Source: Bacillus sp. Xin1 (lineage in GTDB: Bacteria; Bacillota; Bacilli; Bacillales; Bacillaceae_G). Taken from it: a stretch of DNA of 64,000 nucleotides. Of this stretch, positions 59,226-64,000 are shown one piece after another. The stretch is taken from contig NZ_JABUAE010000001.1 of the NCBI RefSeq assembly GCF_013314535.1, positions 186,001 to 250,000 of the forward strand, in the 5' to 3' direction. Both the position numbers and the translations under genes were made by a program. Position 1 is the first letter of the stretch. Each line of letters opens with the position of its first letter. The notes beneath the pieces are model-generated. The model did no database searches. It saw only the letters and a list, made by a program, of their open reading frames with translations, and was not told the DNA's origin.

Positions 59226-60536
59226 ATGACACTACAAACATTTACGCAGTATAATTTTCAACCATTTTTAATAGATGCAGTTCGTGAACTACGCTTTTCG
59301 GAGCCGACAGAAATTCAACAGAAAATTTTTCCAGTTGTAAAAAAAGGTGTAAGTGTAATTGGACAGTCTCAAACCGGTTCTGGGAAAACACATGCATACT
59401 TACTTCCAACTTTAAACAGAATTGATGCAAAACGTGAAGAAGTACAACTTGTTATTACAGCGCCTACTCGTGAGTTAGCACAACAAATTTATCAAGAGAT
59501 TGTGAAGTTAACAAAGTTTTGTGCGGAAGATCAAATGATTACAGCACGTTGTTTAATTGGCGGAACGGACAAACAACGCTCTATTGAAAAGCTGAAAAAG
59601 CAACCTCATGTCGTTGTTGGAACACCGGGGCGCATTAAAGATTTAGTAGAAGAACAAGCGCTATTTGTTCATACAGCATCTACTATTATTGTCGATGAGG
59701 CAGATTTAATGCTGGATATGGGATTTATTCAAGATGTGGATAAAATTGCAGCACGCATGCCAAAAAACTTGCAAATGCTTGTTTTCTCTGCAACGATTCC
59801 TCAAAAATTAAAGCCGTTTATGAAGAAGTATATGGAGAATCCAGAGCATATTCATATTAATCCGAAACAAGTTGCGGCAGGGAATATTGAGCATTATTTA
59901 GTACCTTCTAGACATCGCAATAAGATCGAATTAGTAAAAAATATGTTACTTCAATTTAAGCCATATTTAGCAATCGTCTTTACAAATACGAAAAAAATGG
60001 CAGATGAAGTGGCGAATGGATTAACAGAGCGTGGATTAAAAGTTGGACGAATCCATGGTGATTTAACTCCGCGTGATCGTAAAAAAATGATGAAGCAAAT
60101 TCGTGATTTAGAATTTCAATATATTGTGGCGACAGACTTAGCGGCACGTGGTATTGATATCGAAGGAATAAGCCATGTAATTAACTATGAAATCCCTTCG
60201 GATTTAGATTTCTTCGTTCACCGCGTTGGAAGAACAGCACGTGCTGGTTATTCTGGTATCGCAGTGACAATTTATGATCCAGCAAACGAAGAAGCGTTAG
60301 ATAGCTTAGAAAAACAACGTAATATTACATTCAAACATGTAGATTTACGTGGAGACGAATGGGCAGATTTAGGTGAGCGTCGTCGTCGTAAAAGTCGTAA
60401 AAAACCAAATGATGAATTAGATATTATGGCAACAAAAGTTGTTAAAAAGCCGAAAAAGGTTAAGCCAGGTTATAAGAAAAAACTTGCCACTGAACGTGAA
60501 AAAGTGAAGAGAAAATATAGCAATAAGAAAAGATAA
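59226..60536 (+). CDS. cshB: DEAD-box RNA helicase CshB
   Basis: This 436-residue RNA helicase has the Q motif (FSEPTEIQQKIF), motif I SQTGSGKTHAYL (about 46-57), APTRELAQQ, motif II VDEADLMLDMG (about 154-164), SAT, and motif VI HRVGRTARAG. A strongly basic tail (RRRKSRKKP, KVVKKPKKVKPGYKKK) ends it. It is yqfR/cshB in B. subtilis, active in cold RNA remodelling and ribosome assembly. It ends at a strong terminator. Confidence 0.94.
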   Translation: MTLQTFTQYNFQPFLIDAVRELRFSEPTEIQQKIFPVVKKGVSVIGQSQTGSGKTHAYLLPTLNRIDAKREEVQLVITAPTRELAQQIYQEIVKLTKFCAEDQMITARCLIGGTDKQRSIEKLKKQPHVVVGTPGRIKDLVEEQALFVHTASTIIVDEADLMLDMGFIQDVDKIAARMPKNLQMLVFSATIPQKLKPFMKKYMENPEHIHINPKQVAAGNIEHYLVPSRHRNKIELVKNMLLQFKPYLAIVFTNTKKMADEVANGLTERGLKVGRIHGDLTPRDRKKMMKQIRDLEFQYIVATDLAARGIDIEGISHVINYEIPSDLDFFVHRVGRTARAGYSGIAVTIYDPANEEALDSLEKQRNITFKHVDLRGDEWADLGERRRRKSRKKPNDELDIMATKVVKKPKKVKPGYKKKLATEREKVKRKYSNKKR

Positions 60537-60562
60537 GGGGAAGATCCCTTATCTTTTTTTAT
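60529..60562 (+). terminator. Terminator after cshB
   Basis: AAGATAAGGG pairs with CCCTTATCTT around GAAGAT, followed by TTTTTAT; it overlaps the stop codon. Confidence 0.85.
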
Positions 60563-60877
60563 CCCATCATGTTGAAAGAGTAATGGGCTTATTGTTGTAT
60601 ATATCCATCTTGATTTTCCAACATATAAGTCGCTGCTATGAAAACAAAAGATGCTCTCCACTTGCTTTCTCCTTTTGTTCTTACTTGGCATGGGGGCAAA
60701 AAGGGAACTGACCGCTTCTATCCATGGCCGGACGCTCTCCTCCGCCCTGAAAAGAATGGTTTTTACCCGGTTTTTCAATTTGTGTTTGTATATATTCTTT
60801 TAGGAACAAACAATTCACTACATATTTCTACAAATTATGCTATCATTATAGCTATTGTATATTGAAGAGGTGATTAT
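60563..60877. repeat. Spacer with a probable degenerate dispersed repeat
   Basis: The block at about 60680-60765 is clearly more GC-rich than its surroundings. On the minus strand one frame from 60717 to the stop at 60589 is open for 42 codons (starting KRSVPFLPPCQVRTKGE and ending NQDGYIQQ), but it has no start codon and follows an in-frame TAG. I recall very similar short peptides from many Bacillus intergenic regions, which suggests a dispersed element rather than a gene. The right end must hold the nfo promoter. Confidence 0.4.
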
Positions 60878-61774
60878 ATGTTAAAGATTGGATCTCATGT
60901 TTCTATGAGTGGTAAGAAGATGTTATTAGCAGCGAGTGAAGAGGCTGTTTCATATGGTGCGACAACATTTATGATTTATACAGGTGCACCGCAAAATACG
61001 AGAAGAAAACCAATTGAAGAGTTAAATATAGAAGCTGGACGAAAACATATGGAACTGAATGGTATTGAGGAAATTATCGTCCATGCGCCTTATATTATTA
61101 ATGTTGGGAATACGACAAAACCTGAAACATTTCAACTAGGTGTGGATTTCCTTCGTATGGAAATTGAAAGAACGTCAGCGTTAGGGGTAGCGAAGCAAAT
61201 TGTACTTCATCCAGGTGCTCACGTTGGGGCAGGAGCTGAAGCTGGTATCCAGCAAATCATTAAAGGGCTAAATGAAGTGTTGACGCCAGAACAGACAGTA
61301 AACATTGCACTAGAAACGATGGCTGGAAAAGGAACAGAGTGCGGACGTAGTTTTGACGAAATTGCAAAAATTATTGATGGCGTAAAATATAACGAAAAAT
61401 TATCTGTATGCTTTGACACATGTCATACACATGATGCAGGTTATAATATTGTGAATGATTTTGATGGTGTATTAAACGAATTTGATAAAATTGTTGGGAT
61501 TGATCGTTTGCAAGTATTGCATATTAATGATAGTAAAAATGTACGTGGAGCCGGAAAAGACCGTCACGAAAATATTGGTTTTGGCCATATTGGGTACAAA
61601 GCGTTGCATCATATTGTGCACCATCCGCAATTACAGCATGTACCAAAAATTCTTGAAACACCTTATGTGGGTGAGGATAAGAAAGATAAAAAACCACCAT
61701 ATAAATTTGAAATTGAAATGTTAAAGAGTGGTTCATTTGATGAAGGTCTTCTTGAGAAGATTAAAGAACAATAA
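60878..61774 (+). CDS. nfo: Endonuclease IV
   Basis: This 298-residue AP endonuclease cuts DNA 5-prime of abasic sites in base excision repair. Zinc-site motifs are [10 protein letters not shown] (start), [10 protein letters not shown] (about 69-78), [13 protein letters not shown] (about 108-120), [10 protein letters not shown] (about 143-152), [12 protein letters not shown] (about 178-189), HINDSKN and [18 protein letters not shown] precedes the ATG. It ends at a shared terminator with yqfT. B. subtilis name: yqfS. Confidence 0.96.
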   Translation: MLKIGSHVSMSGKKMLLAASEEAVSYGATTFMIYTGAPQNTRRKPIEELNIEAGRKHMELNGIEEIIVHAPYIINVGNTTKPETFQLGVDFLRMEIERTSALGVAKQIVLHPGAHVGAGAEAGIQQIIKGLNEVLTPEQTVNIALETMAGKGTECGRSFDEIAKIIDGVKYNEKLSVCFDTCHTHDAGYNIVNDFDGVLNEFDKIVGIDRLQVLHINDSKNVRGAGKDRHENIGFGHIGYKALHHIVHHPQLQHVPKILETPYVGEDKKDKKPPYKFEIEMLKSGSFDEGLLEKIKEQ

Positions 61775-61803
61775 GGAGGGGGATTCCCCTCCTTATTTTA
61801 ATA
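61770..61803. terminator. Bidirectional terminator between nfo and yqfT
   Basis: AATAAGGAGGGG pairs perfectly with CCCCTCCTTATT around GATT, flanked by A- and T-rich sequence. Confidence 0.88.
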
Positions 61804-62047
61804 GTTTCTGAAATAATGTATTTATTTGTTGAGCAGTAGATGGAGAGGTTACTTTTGCGATTTTTTTTAAAAGTTCTAGTCTTTCTCCTGTATCGTAAAT
61901 ATTGACATTTTTTCCTTTTAGTAAAGGGACAATTTGCTCAGCTTGTTCAGTTGTGATAGGAACTTCATATTCTTTACTATATTTCAATAATTCTTTTGTG
62001 GTCATATGATTTAATTTTTTATTTACAATATGTTTGATGAGGTTCAT
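61793..62047 (-). CDS. yqfT: YqfT-like protein (DUF2624)
   Basis: This 84-residue helical protein matches DUF2624 (NHMTTKELLKYSKEYEVPIT, then EQAEQIVPLLKG). Function is unknown. The place between nfo and yqfU on the opposite strand is the same as in B. subtilis. AAGGAGGAT precedes the ATG at 62047. Confidence 0.85.
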   Translation of the reverse strand: MNLIKHIVNKKLNHMTTKELLKYSKEYEVPITTEQAEQIVPLLKGKNVNIYDTGERLELLKKIAKVTSPSTAQQINTLFQKLLK

Positions 62048-62196
62048 GATATAATCCTCCTTCAGGCGTTCTTATATCGAAATATATGTGTGCGGTGCTT
62101 GTATATATTCGTATACCAGGTGTTTTTTTCCATGGTGAAAAGAGGAGTATGTTATAATAAAAGAACAAAATTACATAGAGAATATAAGGAGGGCTT

Positions 62197-63075
62197 ATGG
62201 AGAAGAAACAACATCGAAAAGAAAGTGTTATTCATCTATTGTATCGTTTGGTGATGATTGTCTTTGGAGCGGCATGTGCGGCGGTAGCAATTGAACTGTT
62301 TTTAATGCCGAACAAAATTATTGATGGTGGAATTATTGGTGTCTCCCTCATACTAGATTATCTTACTCCTAACATTTGGTGGTTGAGTTTTTCTACTTTG
62401 GTTGTTATCCTCAATATCCCGTTTATGTATTCTGGTTATAAACAAATCGGGAAAACATTCATGTTATCTTCTGCTTTTGGAATTGTGGCTTTAGCGTTTA
62501 TTGAGTCAACATTACACACCTTTAAACCATTTACGACAGAGCCTATTTTAGCAACAGTTTTTGGTGGTCTTATTTTAGGTCTTGGTGTAGGGCTTGTTAT
62601 TCGTCATGGTGGTTCATTGGATGGTACAGAAATTATGGGGATTTTATTAACAAAGAAATTACCGTTTTCTGTCGGTGAATTCGTGATGTTTGTAAATCTA
62701 TTTATTTTTGCTTGGGCAGCATTTGTATTTGGTGTCGAGCAAGCGATGTATTCTGTTATGACATACTATATTGCTTTTAAAACGATTGATACGGTTATTC
62801 AAGGGTTGGATGAAACAAAAGCAGTATTAATTGTATCAGATCAATATGAAGAAGTATCAAATGCAATTTTACACCGCCTCGGTCGTGGGACAACGAAACT
62901 TGTTGCTAAAGGTGGTTATACAGATAAAGAAAAAGAGGTAATTTATGCAGTCGTTACACGTCTTGAAGTAACGAAATTAAAATCAATTGTTCATGAAATT
63001 GATGAAAACGCCTTTGTTACAATTATGAATACGCAAGAAACAAATGGTGGTAAATTTAAATCAGCTATTCATTAA
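62197..63075 (+). CDS. yqfU: YitT family membrane protein YqfU
   Basis: This 292-residue protein has five to six membrane helices in its first 190 residues (YitT domain, with [20 protein letters not shown] and [15 protein letters not shown]). A cytosolic DUF2179 domain follows ([59 protein letters not shown]). Function is unknown; the soluble domain resembles small-ligand or regulatory domains. AAGGAGGGC precedes the ATG. Confidence 0.9.
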   Translation: MEKKQHRKESVIHLLYRLVMIVFGAACAAVAIELFLMPNKIIDGGIIGVSLILDYLTPNIWWLSFSTLVVILNIPFMYSGYKQIGKTFMLSSAFGIVALAFIESTLHTFKPFTTEPILATVFGGLILGLGVGLVIRHGGSLDGTEIMGILLTKKLPFSVGEFVMFVNLFIFAWAAFVFGVEQAMYSVMTYYIAFKTIDTVIQGLDETKAVLIVSDQYEEVSNAILHRLGRGTTKLVAKGGYTDKEKEVIYAVVTRLEVTKLKSIVHEIDENAFVTIMNTQETNGGKFKSAIH

Positions 63076-63171
63076 AAGTATATGTTTAAAAAGAAGGTAA
63101 AGAGAGGCGATCAATTCTGATGCGCGAAGAATTGTGGTAGCTATCTTGGTCGTGATTTTTGAATATCCTTA

Positions 63172-63201
63172 AAAAGCAGAGAGATTTTCTCTGCTTTTTG
63201 T
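63172..63201 (+). terminator. Terminator after yqfU
   Basis: AAAAAGCAGAGA pairs with TCTCTGCTTTTT around about five bases. Confidence 0.83.
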
Positions 63202-63250
63202 TATAATAATAAGGTTGCTTTAAATAAAGAATATATTTTAGGCAGATTGG

Positions 63251-63279
63251 TTTACAACTATAATAAGCTATACTATAAT
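63251..63279 (+). promoter_or_regulatory. Sigma-A promoter of the zinc transporter operon
   Basis: TTTACA (63251-63256) and TATAAT (63274-63279) are 17 bases apart, immediately upstream of a Zur-like site. Confidence 0.7.
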
Positions 63280-63291
63280 TCATATAGAAGT

Positions 63292-63312
63292 AAATCGGAA
63301 TCATTCTGAATT
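63292..63312. promoter_or_regulatory. Zur-like box upstream of znuC
   Basis: The site AAATCGGAAT-C-ATTCTGAATT matches the Zur 9-1-9 consensus at 16 of 20 positions and lies about 13 bases after the -10 element, a place suited to repression by zinc-bound Zur. Confidence 0.65.
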
Positions 63313-63329
63313 AAAATAGGTGAGATACT

Positions 63330-64000
63330 ATGAAAAATATGTTAGAAATAGAAGGATTGACATTTCGGTATGAAGATCGAAATGTGTTAGAAAATATTAA
63401 TTTGCAAGTTCCCAAGGGGGCTTTTTTAGGTTTGGTTGGGCCAAATGGGTCTGGTAAATCGACCTTATTAAAGTGTATATTAGGTGTTTTGAAGCCGAAG
63501 GAAGGAAGTATTCGGTTATTTGATATTGATAGTAAGAAATTTAAAGAGTGGAATAAAATTGGTTATGTTTCACAAAAGGCTAACAGTTTTAATTCTGGTT
63601 TTCCAGCGACTGTCTTTGAAGTTGTTTCAATGGGACTTGTTTCAAAAAAAGGCTTATTTCGTTTCTTGAAGAAAGAGGATAAAGAAAAGGTTACAAAGGC
63701 AATTGCAGATGTAGGAATGAGCGAATTTCAAAATCGTAATATAGGAGAGCTTTCCGGTGGACAACAGCAACGTGTATTTATTGCACGTGCACTTGTAAGT
63801 AACCCGGAATTATTGATTTTGGACGAGCCTACAGTTGGGATTGATGTAAAGAGTGTGGAGAGCTTTTATGAGATACTAGAAGATTTAAATAAAAAACTAG
63901 GGATCACATTGATTCTGGTTACACATGATATGGGAGCTGTAACAGAGAAGGTGACGCATGTCGCATGTTTAAATCAGCATTTACATTTCCATGGAAATGT
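63330..64000 (+). CDS. znuC: Zinc ABC transporter ATP-binding protein, cut by window end
   Basis: The visible 223 residues form an ABC ATPase: Walker A GLVGPNGSGKST (about 34-45), Q-loop VSQKANSF (about 79-86), signature LSGGQQQRVFIARAL (about 135-149), Walker B ELLILDEPT (about 154-162) and the switch histidine in LVTHDMGA. The subfamily matches the zinc/manganese type (ZnuC/AdcC). The Zur-like box makes zinc uptake the best call. The permease (znuB) and zur would be expected beyond the window, as the yqfU neighbourhood in Bacillus includes zur. Confidence 0.85.
   Translation, partial: MKNMLEIEGLTFRYEDRNVLENINLQVPKGAFLGLVGPNGSGKSTLLKCILGVLKPKEGSIRLFDIDSKKFKEWNKIGYVSQKANSFNSGFPATVFEVVSMGLVSKKGLFRFLKKEDKEKVTKAIADVGMSEFQNRNIGELSGGQQQRVFIARALVSNPELLILDEPTVGIDVKSVESFYEILEDLNKKLGITLILVTHDMGAVTEKVTHVACLNQHLHFHGN

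Noticed and set aside
60638-60865. 75-codon plus-strand frame before nfo
   Set aside because: It lacks a ribosome site and lies across the GC-rich repeat-like block; the end is simple AT-rich sequence.

Overview
The window is chromosomal core DNA of a low-GC, endospore-forming Firmicute. It is most consistent with the Bacillus cereus group: vrrA/yqfQ is present, sigK is an uninterrupted gene, the glyQS pair is absent between recO and ccpN, and short structured intergenic repeats typical of that group occur. I cannot fix the species from sequence alone. No rRNA, tRNA, CRISPR array, prophage or transposase gene was found.

Positions 1-10.6 kb are an accessory-like flank. They hold a TolB-like propeller protein, two tiny minus-strand genes, a histidine phosphatase coupled to a stand-alone caspase/CHAT-like protein, a DoxX membrane protein behind a Fur-like box, a lipoprotein alpha/beta hydrolase, a double-GNAT acetyltransferase, a PhoP-box alkaline phosphatase broken by a frameshift in an A9 run, an NTF2-like lipoprotein, a small alarmone synthetase (SasA/RelP type), a Zur-controlled ribosomal protein L33, and a YcdB/YcdC-domain protein.

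Positions 10.7-31.6 kb begin with sigK and psd, then follow the B. subtilis yqe order: sda with a DnaA-box cluster, yqeG, yqeH, aroE, yhbY, nadD, yqeK, rsfS, yqeM, comER, comEA, comEB, comEC (with a 151-bp repeat between the last two), yqzM, holA, rpsT, gpr, yqxA, lepA, an inserted HxlR regulator, hemW, and hrcA behind a CIRCE operator. spoIIP is missing from its usual place between gpr and yqxA.

Positions 31.6-40.5 kb carry the heat-shock operon (grpE, dnaK, dnaJ), then prmA, rsmE, mtaB, deoC, rpsU and yqeY. Positions 40.6-54.3 kb carry the sporulation pair yqfC-yqfD, phoH, pgpH, ybeY, dgkA, cdd, era, yqzL, recO, ccpN, the PPDK regulator yqfL, yaiI, and the macromolecular-synthesis genes dnaG and sigA. 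Positions 54.6-64 kb carry cccA, trmK, yqfO, ispH, vrrA, cshB, nfo, yqfT, yqfU, and the start of a Zur-controlled zinc ABC transporter cut by the window end.

The genes serve translation and ribosome assembly (yqeH, rsfS, yhbY, era, ybeY, prmA, rsmE, lepA, rpsT, rpsU, cshB), protein folding, replication and its checkpoint, DNA uptake, sporulation, and second-messenger and metal homeostasis. Recognisable regulatory logic includes CIRCE, two Zur boxes, a PhoP box, a Fur-like box, sigma-E and sigma-K promoters and DnaA boxes. The intergenic spacers also hold at least two families of structured repeats, one nested inside the other at 57.1 kb.
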